From: Poriferisodalis sp965226645
GTDB lineage: Bacteria > Actinomycetota > Acidimicrobiia > Acidimicrobiales > Poriferisodalaceae
DNA: 64,000 nucleotides
Assembly: GCA_965226645.1 (NCBI GenBank)
Contig: CBDDDL010000003.1
Location: 248,001 to 312,000 of the forward strand
Direction: 5' to 3'
Positions 33,516 through 41,833 of this stretch are shown piece after piece. The first letter of the stretch is position 1. The number at the start of each line of letters is the position of its first letter. The notes under the pieces were generated by a model. The model saw only the letters and a list, made by a program, of their open reading frames with translations. It was not told the DNA's origin and made no database searches. The position numbers were made by a program, and so were the translations under genes.

Positions 33516-34901
33516 ATGTCCGCAGCCATCGACTCGTCAGGTGGCACTGAGGTGGCCCCGGACCCGACGCCGCTGTTCGACCCGCGCACGTATCTCGACG
33601 GCGTGCCCCACGGCCTGATCGCCGAGCTGCGAGCACAGGCGCCAGTCCAGTGGATCGGTGAGCCCGAGCTGATGGGCTGGGAACCGGGGCCGGGATTCTG
33701 GGCGGTGCTCACCCACGAGCTGATGAACCGGGTGCTCCGCGATCCGGCGACGTTCTCGTCGCATCTCGGTGGGACGCAGATCCGCGACCCCCAAACCGCC
33801 GAGATGCTCGCGTTCGTCCAGCGGATGATGCTGAACCAAGACCCGCCCCAGCACACGCGTCTGCGCCGGCTGCTCATGCGCTCGTTTACGCCGAGTGCCG
33901 TCGCCGAACTCGAGGCCACCATCTCGGATCGGGCCAAGACGCTGGTCGACAACGTGGTGCATCTGGGCCGCGCCGACTTTGCAAAAGACGTCGCTGCCGA
34001 GCTGCCGCTGCTGACGCTCGCGGACATCATGGGTGTCCCGACTGAAGATCGGATGCTGCTGTTCGACTGGTCGAATCGGGTCATCGGCTACCAGGACTCC
34101 GAGTACGCGGTCTCCGACGCATTCGACCCGGCGGCAGGCACTGAGATGGCGAAGCGTTCGCGGCAGGTGCGTGCCCGCATCCAGCCCGGCCCTGACGGCC
34201 GTATGCCCGATCCTCGGTCGCGAGAGGGTCTGGCGGACATGTATTCGTATGCGCACGATTTGGCGGAGCACAAGCGCGCGAATCCCGGTTCGGATGTGGT
34301 GTCGATACTGCTGGCCGCTCCTGACGACGAAGGCGGCATCACCAACGACGAGTTCGAGACGATGTTCTTTCTTTTCGCCGTTGCGGGCAACGAGACGCTT
34401 CGCAACGGCATTCCCGGCGGAATGTGGTCGTTGCTGCGCCATCGGGACCAGATGGCAAGGCTCGTCGCGGACCCCTCGCTGCTTCCGGGCGCGATCGAGG
34501 AGATGCTGCGCTTCATGCCGCCGGTCGTGCACTTCCGGCGCACAGCTACTTGCGACACCGAACTCGGCGGGCGCGAGCTGCGAACCGGCGACAAGGTGGT
34601 CGTGTTCCATGTCGCAGCGAATCGAGATCCTGCGGTCTTCACGGATCCAGATCGATTCGACATCGAACGCAGCCCCAACGATCACTTGACCTTCGGTGCC
34701 GGCCCTCACTTCTGTTTGGGCGCGCATATTGCGAGGCGGCAGATGACCGCCATGTTCTCCGAGGCCCTGTGGCGGTTGCCGAACCTGCGGCTGGACCCCG
34801 ACCCAACACGGCCGCCAGAGCGCCTGCTGTCGAACTTCCAGCACGGCTTCAAGCACTTGCCGGTGATCTGGGACACACCGAGTACCGAGGAGGTCCTGTG
34901 A
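33516..34901 (+). CDS. Cytochrome P450
   Basis: A 461-residue bacterial P450. The heme-binding loop is FGAGPHFCLGAHIARR with the proximal Cys near residue 400. The I-helix oxygen-binding motif is FAVAGNETLRN and the K-helix ExxR is EEMLR. The N-terminus is soluble with no membrane anchor, so a ferredoxin partner is needed; none is encoded nearby. The stop overlaps the next LLM gene by GTGA. It resembles CYP families common in steroid- and terpene-degrading actinobacteria, but the substrate is unknown. Confidence 0.93.
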   Translation: MSAAIDSSGGTEVAPDPTPLFDPRTYLDGVPHGLIAELRAQAPVQWIGEPELMGWEPGPGFWAVLTHELMNRVLRDPATFSSHLGGTQIRDPQTAEMLAFVQRMMLNQDPPQHTRLRRLLMRSFTPSAVAELEATISDRAKTLVDNVVHLGRADFAKDVAAELPLLTLADIMGVPTEDRMLLFDWSNRVIGYQDSEYAVSDAFDPAAGTEMAKRSRQVRARIQPGPDGRMPDPRSREGLADMYSYAHDLAEHKRANPGSDVVSILLAAPDDEGGITNDEFETMFFLFAVAGNETLRNGIPGGMWSLLRHRDQMARLVADPSLLPGAIEEMLRFMPPVVHFRRTATCDTELGGRELRTGDKVVVFHVAANRDPAVFTDPDRFDIERSPNDHLTFGAGPHFCLGAHIARRQMTAMFSEALWRLPNLRLDPDPTRPPERLLSNFQHGFKHLPVIWDTPSTEEVL

Positions 34902-35950
34902 GCGCCAGCAACCGCCGCAACGGGGTGCCTGCGACCGCATCGGCGCACGGCGAAGTCCCGCCGATCCGTGTCGGTGTGACTCCTGACATCAAGTTGTGGT
35001 CGCGCCCCTGGTCGGAACGTCGCGAGATGGTCGAACTGGTCGCCGACGCCGGCATCGACAACATGTTCTTCGCAGATCACGTCAGTTTCCGGATCGGCCA
35101 TGGCAACGACGGCATGGTCACCGCTGCCGCGCTCGCGAACCTTCATCCGGACTTGGGCGTCTACCTCGGCGTGTACCTGCTGCCGTTGCGGCATCCGGTC
35201 CCCGTGGCACGACAGCTTGCAAACCTGGCCGAAATGGCTCCAGGACGCATCCGCTTTGGTGTTGGCATCGGCGGAGACGACCGGCACGAGGTGGAGGTAT
35301 GCGGGGTCGATCCTCGTACCCGGGGCCGTCGCACTGACGAATCACTCGACATCGTCCTGCGGCTGCTGCGGGGGGAGACCGTGAGCCACGACGGCGAGTT
35401 CTTCTCGATTGACGCTGCACGGATCGTGCCGATACCCGATCCGCCCATCCCGACCTACGTCGGCGGCAGATCCGACGCAGCCATTCGGCGAGCGGGTCGA
35501 TTCGCGGATGGCTGGCTGGGCATCTGGTGCACCGTCGAGCACTACCAAGCTGCGCTGCGCCTCTACGCCGAGACGGCTGAGACCGAGCGGGCCCCCGGGC
35601 GAGCGGTCTCCGACGTGCCCGACCACGGCATCCAGTTGTGGGTCGGCATCGCCGATGACCGGGCGACGGCGGCGAGCTGCGTTGGCCTTGAGCTGGAACG
35701 GTTCTATCGCGTGCCCTTCAAGGCCTTCGAGAAGTACACGCCGTGTGGCACTATCGACGATGTCGTCGAGTTCTTTCTGCCGTACCTGGCCGCAGGGTGC
35801 CGACACTTCAACATGACACCGTGCGGCCCGGACCCTGTCGAGGCGATACTGGCAACCGGGGAAATCGCCCGTCGCTTGCGGCGAGCGGATCCGCTGGCGC
35901 GCACGGCGTCGTCGGGAGCGGCCCGCGGCGAGCCGTCCGGGAACGAGTAA
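34898..35950 (+). CDS. LLM class F420-type oxidoreductase
   Basis: A 350-residue luciferase-like flavin/F420 enzyme. The barrel begins IRVGVTPDIKLWSRPW and contains AEMAPGRIRFGVGIGGDDRHE and IPTYVGGRSDAAIRRAGR, all usual in the family. GTG 34898 overlaps the P450 stop and is preceded by GGAGG. The frame is open further left but only as a shadow of the P450 gene. It is likely a partner oxidoreductase or monooxygenase in the same pathway as the P450. Confidence 0.88.
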   Translation: MSASNRRNGVPATASAHGEVPPIRVGVTPDIKLWSRPWSERREMVELVADAGIDNMFFADHVSFRIGHGNDGMVTAAALANLHPDLGVYLGVYLLPLRHPVPVARQLANLAEMAPGRIRFGVGIGGDDRHEVEVCGVDPRTRGRRTDESLDIVLRLLRGETVSHDGEFFSIDAARIVPIPDPPIPTYVGGRSDAAIRRAGRFADGWLGIWCTVEHYQAALRLYAETAETERAPGRAVSDVPDHGIQLWVGIADDRATAASCVGLELERFYRVPFKAFEKYTPCGTIDDVVEFFLPYLAAGCRHFNMTPCGPDPVEAILATGEIARRLRRADPLARTASSGAARGEPSGNE

Positions 35951-35952
35951 CC

Positions 35953-36864
35953 ATGAGCATCACAGCCCCAGATCTGGCACATCCGACTTCGGATCTTGTC
36001 GAAGCGCGGCCGCTTGCGGGCGCGCTCGGTGCCGAGTTGTGGGCCGCGGACGGCAGTCCGCTCAACGTTGTCGAGCTCGACCCGGATTCTGATGGAGGCC
36101 GGCTGATTGCCGCAATCCGCGAGGCCCTGTGCACGTATCACGTAGTGGTCATTCGGGGCCAGCACATGACCGCTCCCGACGTCGCGCGGTTCGGACGGTG
36201 GTTCGGCGAATTGGAGCGACATCCATACCTGGGTGGCACTGACGAGGCGCCTGACGTCGTGCCCGTCGTCAAGGAGGCCCACGAGACCGTCAACTTCGGT
36301 GGCGGATGGCATTCGGAGATGTCGTTCCTCGAGTGCCCGCCGATGGCCACCGTGCTGTACGCGGTGGAGGTGCCGCGTTACGGCGGGGACACGTTGTTCG
36401 CGAACCAGCAGGCCGCTTACCGGGGTCTGTCGGACACCATGAAGGGCATAGCGGGGGGCCTGACCGCAGTGCATTCCGCAGCGAGCCAGTACGGACGGGG
36501 CGGAGAATCGGATCGCAATGCTGACCGCCGCAATTCGATGGCGGTCGCAGTGTCCCGCGACGCGCATTCCACCGTGACCCATCCGGTCGTGCGCACCCAT
36601 CCCGAGACTGCGGCGAAGGCGCTGTATGTCAATCGGCCTTTTACCGAAGCTCTGTCTGGCATGCGCCGACACGAGTCCAAGGCGCTGCTCGGGCTTCTGT
36701 TCGACCACTCCACGCACGAGCACTACACCTGCCGAGTGCGCTGGGAGCCCGGCACGCTCACCATGTGGGACAACCGCAGCGTTCAGCACTATGCGCTGAA
36801 CGACTACCACGGCCAGCGCCGCCACATGCTGCGTGTGACGATCGCCGGGGACCGCCCGCGCTGA
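35953..36864 (+). CDS. TauD/TfdA family Fe(II)/2-oxoglutarate dioxygenase
   Basis: A 303-residue dioxygenase. The proximal iron ligands are in GGGWHSEMSF: His120 and, unusually, Glu122 where most family members have Asp. The distal His279 is in WDNRSVQHYALNDY, and Arg294 in HMLRVTI is placed to bind 2-oxoglutarate. ATG 35953 follows the LLM stop by two bases, so it is part of the operon. TauD-type enzymes hydroxylate next to sulfonate, ether or carnitine-type groups. Combined with P450 and CaiB this suggests stepwise oxidation of an organic acid. Confidence 0.88.
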   Translation: MSITAPDLAHPTSDLVEARPLAGALGAELWAADGSPLNVVELDPDSDGGRLIAAIREALCTYHVVVIRGQHMTAPDVARFGRWFGELERHPYLGGTDEAPDVVPVVKEAHETVNFGGGWHSEMSFLECPPMATVLYAVEVPRYGGDTLFANQQAAYRGLSDTMKGIAGGLTAVHSAASQYGRGGESDRNADRRNSMAVAVSRDAHSTVTHPVVRTHPETAAKALYVNRPFTEALSGMRRHESKALLGLLFDHSTHEHYTCRVRWEPGTLTMWDNRSVQHYALNDYHGQRRHMLRVTIAGDRPR

Positions 36865-36880
36865 CGAGCATCGGGAGCAG

Positions 36881-38089
36881 ATGCCGATGAGACCATTGCA
36901 GGGCGTTCGTGTGCTGGACATGAGCCGGGTGCTCGCGGGACCGTTCGCTGGTCGGATCCTCAGCGACTTGGGTGCCGACGTCGTCAAACTGGAGCCTCCC
37001 GAGGGCGACGTCACGCGGGTGTGGGGCAAGATGCGGGCCGGACTGGCGGGCTTCTACACCCAGCAAAATGTGGGCAAGCGCAACGTCTGCATTGACCTGC
37101 GAGCCGAGGGCGGCCCAGAGCTGGTCAAGCGACTTGCCGAGCATGCTCACGTGCTGATCGAGAACTTCCGTCCCGGGGTGATGGAACGTCACGGGCTGTC
37201 GTTCGCTGAGCTCTCGAAGGCGAATCCTGCGCTGGTGATGCTGTCGATCAGCGGCTTCGGGCACGGAGGCCCGGAATCGCATCGTGCGGCCTACGCGCCG
37301 ATCCTTCATGCTGAGTCCGGTTGGCTCGCCCGTTCAGCGGCGGCCAACTCCGCACCGGTCGAGGACTTGAATCTTGCGGTCGCGGACACCAACGCGTCGC
37401 TGCACGGCGCGATCGGCATTCTCGCGGCTCTGCGAGTGGCCGAAGAGACCGGCAGCGGCCAGCACATCGACATCGCCATGTTGGACACCTTCTTGGCGAC
37501 CGATGAAGGCAGCCATCTCGCGCTCGACGGGATGAGCTACAAGCCGAACGGCGGGTTGGTGTGGCAGGGCACCGGTGGCCCCATCCTCACAGCAGGTGAT
37601 TTTCGTTGGATCTGGAAGCAGCTCAGCGAGGTCCACGGCGTCATTGACACATCGCCGCCCGATGCGGACATCCCGACGAAACGGGCGCATCGCACCGACG
37701 CGATCAATGCGTTCTTGAGTTCGTTCGAGACGCGCGACGAAATGGTGGCCGCGCTCGACACGGCGAACCTGGCGTGGGGAGACGTCAAGACCACCGCTGA
37801 TGCCTACGACTCGCCGACTGCGGTGCACCGCAGTTCATCGGTCGAGATCGACGCCCGCGACGGAGGCACCCGTCGCGTTCCCCAGACGCCGTATCGCTTC
37901 CGCGGAACCACAGCCGAAACATCGGCTGAGTCCGGGGTCGCACCCGGCGCCGTCGCGCCCCACCTGGGCGAGCACAATGCCAACGTTCTCGCCGAGTGGA
38001 TCGGTTCGGCACAAGCCGAAGTCGACGCGCTCAGCGGGGCGGGCGTGCTCCTTGCGGATGCCCACGCAGCCGAGGCGCGCCGTCGTTGA
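36881..38089 (+). CDS. CaiB/BaiF family CoA transferase
   Basis: A 402-residue family III CoA transferase. The N-terminus GVRVLDMSRVLAGPFAGRIL and GADVVKLEPPEGD are diagnostic. The segment VADTNASLHGAIGILAAL carries the Asp expected to form the acyl anhydride, followed by a glycine-rich loop. GGGAG lies 5 bases before ATG 36881; ATG 36887 is an alternative. It closes the MFS, P450, LLM, TauD run and would activate the substrate or product as a CoA thioester. Confidence 0.9.
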   Translation: MPMRPLQGVRVLDMSRVLAGPFAGRILSDLGADVVKLEPPEGDVTRVWGKMRAGLAGFYTQQNVGKRNVCIDLRAEGGPELVKRLAEHAHVLIENFRPGVMERHGLSFAELSKANPALVMLSISGFGHGGPESHRAAYAPILHAESGWLARSAAANSAPVEDLNLAVADTNASLHGAIGILAALRVAEETGSGQHIDIAMLDTFLATDEGSHLALDGMSYKPNGGLVWQGTGGPILTAGDFRWIWKQLSEVHGVIDTSPPDADIPTKRAHRTDAINAFLSSFETRDEMVAALDTANLAWGDVKTTADAYDSPTAVHRSSSVEIDARDGGTRRVPQTPYRFRGTTAETSAESGVAPGAVAPHLGEHNANVLAEWIGSAQAEVDALSGAGVLLADAHAAEARRR

Positions 38090-38126
38090 CCGGAACAGCG
38101 CTTGTGGGGCGGCGTTTCGCAGCGAT

Positions 38127-38153
38127 GGAACCGATTGGTGGTCCCGAGCGTCT
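38127..38153 (+). promoter_or_regulatory. ECF-type promoter of the sigma factor gene
   Basis: GGAACC at 38127-38132, a 16-base spacer, then CGTCT at 38149-38153. This is the standard ECF sigma factor promoter form (GGAAC N16 CGTC) and lies just upstream of an ECF sigma gene, which implies that the sigma factor activates its own operon. Confidence 0.65.
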
Positions 38154-38185
38154 CGATTGGCAGGCAGTCTTAGAGGGGACCTCTG

Positions 38186-38866
38186 ATGTCTGGCGTGCTT
38201 ATCGCTTCAACTCCTATGCCATTGATGCCCATCGCACCGTTGCCCATCGCACTAGGGCGCACGGCATCAATGGAGTTGCAAACGCTGTACAGACCTGCGC
38301 TGACTGGCACCGGGCCGATGTCGAGTTCATCTGACGAGGCATTGCCGCCCGACCCTGGCGTGGCCGAGGCAATGGTGGCTGCGGGGTTCGACGACTTCTA
38401 CGTTGCGCACCGAGACGACATGGCGCGTGCGCTCGGACTAGCGCTGCGCGACGCGGCGCTGGGAGCAGAGGCTGCTGACGAGGCGTTCGCGCGGGCGTGC
38501 CAGCGCTGGGGAACTGTCAGCGCTTACTCCAATCCGCAGGGGTGGGTCTACCGGGTCGGGCTCAACTGGGCGCGGTCCTGGTTGCGACGCGTTCGTCGCG
38601 AGCGCGAGCGGCGACCGCTGCTGGCCCAGCAGTACGCCGTCGAGGATCGGCCACGAGATCTGGACCTCGAGCAGGCGCTGGAAAGCCTCAATGATGCGCA
38701 CCGCGCAGTGATCGTGGCGCGTTTCTACCTCGACTGGTCTGTCGCTGAGACCGCGACGGCACTCGGCATCGCTTCCGGCACGGTCAAGAGCCGGCTCAGC
38801 CGCGGATTGGAGCAGTTGCGGGCGGTGCTGGAGGATGCGACGCCAGAGGGAGGTGGAGCTCAATGA
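38186..38866 (+). CDS. ECF-type RNA polymerase sigma factor
   Basis: An ECF sigma factor. Region 2 covers FDDFYVAHRDDMARALGLA to NPQGWVYRVGLNWARSWLRR, and region 4 has the helix-turn-helix WSVAETATALGIASGTVKSR. ATG 38186 is chosen because AGGGG lies 7-8 bases upstream and about 20 bases after the likely transcription start. This adds 44 unusual residues (SGVLIASTPMPLMPIAPLPI) before the family N-terminus. ATG 38318 would give a 182-residue protein of normal ECF length but has a weak ribosome site. The stop overlaps the next gene by ATGA, typical of a sigma/anti-sigma pair. Confidence 0.85.
   Translation: MSGVLIASTPMPLMPIAPLPIALGRTASMELQTLYRPALTGTGPMSSSSDEALPPDPGVAEAMVAAGFDDFYVAHRDDMARALGLALRDAALGAEAADEAFARACQRWGTVSAYSNPQGWVYRVGLNWARSWLRRVRRERERRPLLAQQYAVEDRPRDLDLEQALESLNDAHRAVIVARFYLDWSVAETATALGIASGTVKSRLSRGLEQLRAVLEDATPEGGGAQ
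38219..38273. repeat. Inverted and direct repeats at the start of the sigma factor transcript
   Basis: CCATTGATGCC (38219-38229) and GGCATCAATGG (38263-38273) are an exact 11-base inverted pair around 33 bases; CAACT and AGTTG outside extend it with a bulge. Within the loop GCCCATCGCAC occurs twice, 15 bases apart (38226 and 38241). It lies between the two candidate start codons of the sigma gene and could form an mRNA structure. Confidence 0.5.
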
Positions 38867-40254
38867 CCGCGGAGGACCGCCTTCGGGGCCACCTGCAGCA
38901 GTCCGCTGCATCCCTCCCGACAGGGTCGGGCTCGCTCGGCGCGGTGCACGTACGCGCCGCGCAGATGCAGCGACGACGCAACGCCGTACGCGGCGGAGCC
39001 GGTGTGTTCGCACTCATCGCAGTAGCGGCGATCGGCGTCGTCTCGCTCCAAGACCGCGGGGTGTCGGACTTCGAGGCGCAGACCGATGTCGACATCGCGG
39101 GCGAAGATTTCGTCGGCGAGGAGTTGGCGCCGCTTGGCGATCTTGCCGACGACGGCGACGATTCGCTGGCGGCCGCGGACGATATGTCGGACGATATGTC
39201 GGAATCGGTCGAGGACTTCGAGATGGCCGAAGAGGCCGAAGAAGCTGAAATCGCGATGGCGGCCGAAGTCGAGACATCGCCGCAGGACACCGAAGCTGAC
39301 GCCGCGCAGTCCCCCGACGAGAGCCCCGGCTCAGATTTCGATGGAGGGGGTGTCGTGTTTTCGTCGGCGGTGTCGGTGGTGACGCCTCCGGCCGAAGCCG
39401 AAGGTGCTGTCATGCGCTACTCGTTCAGCGGCGAGCATGCGGTCGCCCAGGCTGCGGACGACTGGTACTCCTACGACGGCTCGCAGTGGCAGTCCGTGGG
39501 ATTGCCCGAGAACATCGAGGTGGTGGCGGTCGACCTGTCGGGGTCCGAGCGGATCGCGATCTTGGGCGTCGTGCGGCCGCTCGAGTGCGCCGTCGAGCAC
39601 GTCATTGGCGTGAAGACTGCGGATGGCTGGACCTTCGCGCGCATCGACGATGGCACCCCGCCGATGGTGAACTCGGAGCTGCTCGGGGCGAGCGTACGTG
39701 TCACAGACACTGCGGTCGAAGTAGAACGCACTGAGCTGCTGACGCTGTTCGACGAGTGCGCCGATGCCGATCCACAGGAGTACGCCGATGCATCCGGCGA
39801 CGTTGCGAAGCTGCTAGCCGACCTGGAGCAGATCGGTGAGGTCCAGCGGCAAAGTTGGTTGGTGGCAGAGCTCGAACCGGACTTCGCCCAGCACTGGCCG
39901 CAGGTGGCGAGCGACGACGCGCCAGCCGCGGCGCTGCAGGGTTCTGAGTTGCAGTGGGCGCGCACGGAAACACCCCTGTACACAGTCGAAGCGCGAGAAC
40001 TCACCTCGGCGCTCCCTTCGACGGACGATGCGATCGCAGGTGCGCTGCACGAGACCACAATGCTGGAGGTCGCCACGAGCGTCGAGGTGTCCAACGGCGT
40101 GGCAGTGCTGCGACGGGGCGATCAGGCCTGGGACGTCTGCCCGATCCCCGACGTGGACGAGGCGCACGGCGAGATCGGCTGGGCCGGTGAGCACCTCGCG
40201 GTCGTGGTCGGCAAGCCCGAGCAAACATTGTTCGTTATCCAGCGCACTGAGTAG
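38863..40254 (+). CDS. Membrane protein, probable anti-sigma factor of the adjacent ECF sigma
   Basis: A 463-residue protein with a short cytoplasmic N-terminus (LRGHLQQSAASLPTGSGSLG), one membrane helix at about residues 44-62 (GAGVFALIAVAAIGVVSL) and a large extracytoplasmic part. Residues 65-160 are strongly acidic (Asp, Glu, Ala repeats such as EMAEEAEEAEIAMAAEVE), followed by a folded domain of about 300 residues I do not recognise. The ATGA overlap with the sigma gene and the topology argue for an anti-sigma factor. No zinc-binding HxxxCxxC anti-sigma motif is present, so the assignment is by context. Confidence 0.65.
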   Translation: MTAEDRLRGHLQQSAASLPTGSGSLGAVHVRAAQMQRRRNAVRGGAGVFALIAVAAIGVVSLQDRGVSDFEAQTDVDIAGEDFVGEELAPLGDLADDGDDSLAAADDMSDDMSESVEDFEMAEEAEEAEIAMAAEVETSPQDTEADAAQSPDESPGSDFDGGGVVFSSAVSVVTPPAEAEGAVMRYSFSGEHAVAQAADDWYSYDGSQWQSVGLPENIEVVAVDLSGSERIAILGVVRPLECAVEHVIGVKTADGWTFARIDDGTPPMVNSELLGASVRVTDTAVEVERTELLTLFDECADADPQEYADASGDVAKLLADLEQIGEVQRQSWLVAELEPDFAQHWPQVASDDAPAAALQGSELQWARTETPLYTVEARELTSALPSTDDAIAGALHETTMLEVATSVEVSNGVAVLRRGDQAWDVCPIPDVDEAHGEIGWAGEHLAVVVGKPEQTLFVIQRTE

Positions 40255-40295
40255 AGGCAGTCGACGAGCCTGGACCAAAGTGCTGGAATGGGCCC

Positions 40296-41663
40296 ATGGC
40301 AAATGATCTAGGACTGTGGACGGCAAGCGAGCAAGCGGCGGCGATCGCCAAGGGATCACTGTCGAGCCGTGAGCTCGTCAGCCATGTCATCGAGCGCATC
40401 GAACGACTCGACGGCGAGATCAATGCGGTGGTGACACGCGACTTCGAGGCTGCGCTGCAGCGGGCCGCCGCCGCGGATACCGCAAAGGTCAGCGGTGAGC
40501 GACTCGGACCGTTGCACGGGGTTCCGTTCACCGCGAAGGATGCGCTGATGACCGCAGGGATCCGCTCGACAGGCGGGGCGCGGGAGTTGACCGACAATGT
40601 TCCCGATTCCGATGCCGCCGTCGTGGCCGCGGCCCGCGCTGCCGGTGCGATCGTGATCGGCAAGACGAACCTGCCGCGCTGGTCGGCTGACAATCAGTCG
40701 TTCAACGACCTGTTCGGCACCACCGGCAATCCTTGGGATCTGTCGAAGGTTCCCGGTGGCTCGTCGGGAGGCGCCGCGGCCGCGACGGCGATGGGATTCA
40801 CCGGCTTCGAGATCGGCACCGACATCGGGGGCTCGATACGGTTCCCGGCCTCGTACAACGGCATCTGGGGTCACAAGCCGAGCTTCGGGCTGATCCCGAC
40901 GACCGGCTATCTGGATCATGTACGCGGTGGAACCACCGAGTCAGACATCAACGTGTTCGGCCCGCTGACGCGCAGTTGCGACGATCTGGAGCTGCTGTTC
41001 GATGTGCTCCTGCGCCGTGAGGCGCCGTGGGTGCCGCAGCTGCCGCCCGCACCGGACGACGTGGGGTCGCTCCGCGTGGCTGCGTGGCTTGACGACCCGT
41101 ACTGCGCTGTCGACGGCGATGTGCTGGCAGTGATGCACGCGGCGGTAGCGGCGCTTGAGGCAAGCGGTGTGAGTGTTGACCATGAGGCGCGGCCCGACAT
41201 CGATCCGTTGCCGGCGTGGGAGACCGGCTTGTGGCTGGTGCGAGCCGCCATGACGCTCGCCGGCCGGGGCGAGGGGCCGAACCATCGTGATTGGCTTGAA
41301 CACCACATCACCCGCGAGGAGTGCCGCCGAAAGTGGGCGGAGTTCTTCACCCGCTACGACGCGATCCTCATGCCGGTGAGCTTCCACCCGCCCTTCGACC
41401 ACATGCAGGACCGCACCTTCGCCGAGCGTCGTATCCCTGCCAACGGCGTCGAGCGCCCCTATATCGAGATGACCCGCTGGACGATCCTGACCGGCATGTC
41501 GTACCTGCCAGCAACGGTGCCGCCGCTGGGCCTCACACCGCAGAGCCTGCCGATCGGCTTTCAGGTGGTCGGCCCCTACGGCGGCGATCACACCACGATG
41601 GCGCTTGCCCGCCGCATCGGCGAGCTCACGGGCGGCTACCAGCCGCCTCCCCGCGCGCTCTGA
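40296..41663 (+). CDS. Amidase signature family protein
   Basis: A 455-residue serine amidase. The Ser-cisSer-Lys triad is visible: Lys in GVPFTAKDALM, the cis-Ser in GGSSGGAAAA and the nucleophile Ser in GTDIGGSIRFPA. It resembles bacterial amidases and GatA but no GatB or GatC gene is near, so it is more likely a catabolic amidase. It follows the anti-sigma gene by 41 bases on the same strand and may belong to the sigma regulon. Confidence 0.9.
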   Translation: MANDLGLWTASEQAAAIAKGSLSSRELVSHVIERIERLDGEINAVVTRDFEAALQRAAAADTAKVSGERLGPLHGVPFTAKDALMTAGIRSTGGARELTDNVPDSDAAVVAAARAAGAIVIGKTNLPRWSADNQSFNDLFGTTGNPWDLSKVPGGSSGGAAAATAMGFTGFEIGTDIGGSIRFPASYNGIWGHKPSFGLIPTTGYLDHVRGGTTESDINVFGPLTRSCDDLELLFDVLLRREAPWVPQLPPAPDDVGSLRVAAWLDDPYCAVDGDVLAVMHAAVAALEASGVSVDHEARPDIDPLPAWETGLWLVRAAMTLAGRGEGPNHRDWLEHHITREECRRKWAEFFTRYDAILMPVSFHPPFDHMQDRTFAERRIPANGVERPYIEMTRWTILTGMSYLPATVPPLGLTPQSLPIGFQVVGPYGGDHTTMALARRIGELTGGYQPPPRAL

Positions 41664-41833
41664 GCAATCGGTATCGCCTGGCTCCGCTTCCAGAACTGGG
41701 CTGTTCAGAGCCCACCGCTGGCGGCCGGCGGCCGGCGGCAGCCGACGCCCTACCCACGCGCTGTCGGGACAGCCGTGCGCCGTGACTCTCAGACAGGACG
41801 CGTCGACGCCGGCCCCACGCGCTGTTGGGACCC

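Noticed and set aside
33537..34940. 467-codon minus-strand open frame opposite the P450 gene
   Set aside because: The plus strand has all P450 motifs. The antisense frame is Arg/Gln/His-rich with no family motif, a GC-rich shadow.
35704..37029. 441-codon minus-strand open frame opposite the TauD and CaiB genes
   Set aside because: It spans two real genes and a junction, with no recognisable domain; the plus-strand motifs are unambiguous.
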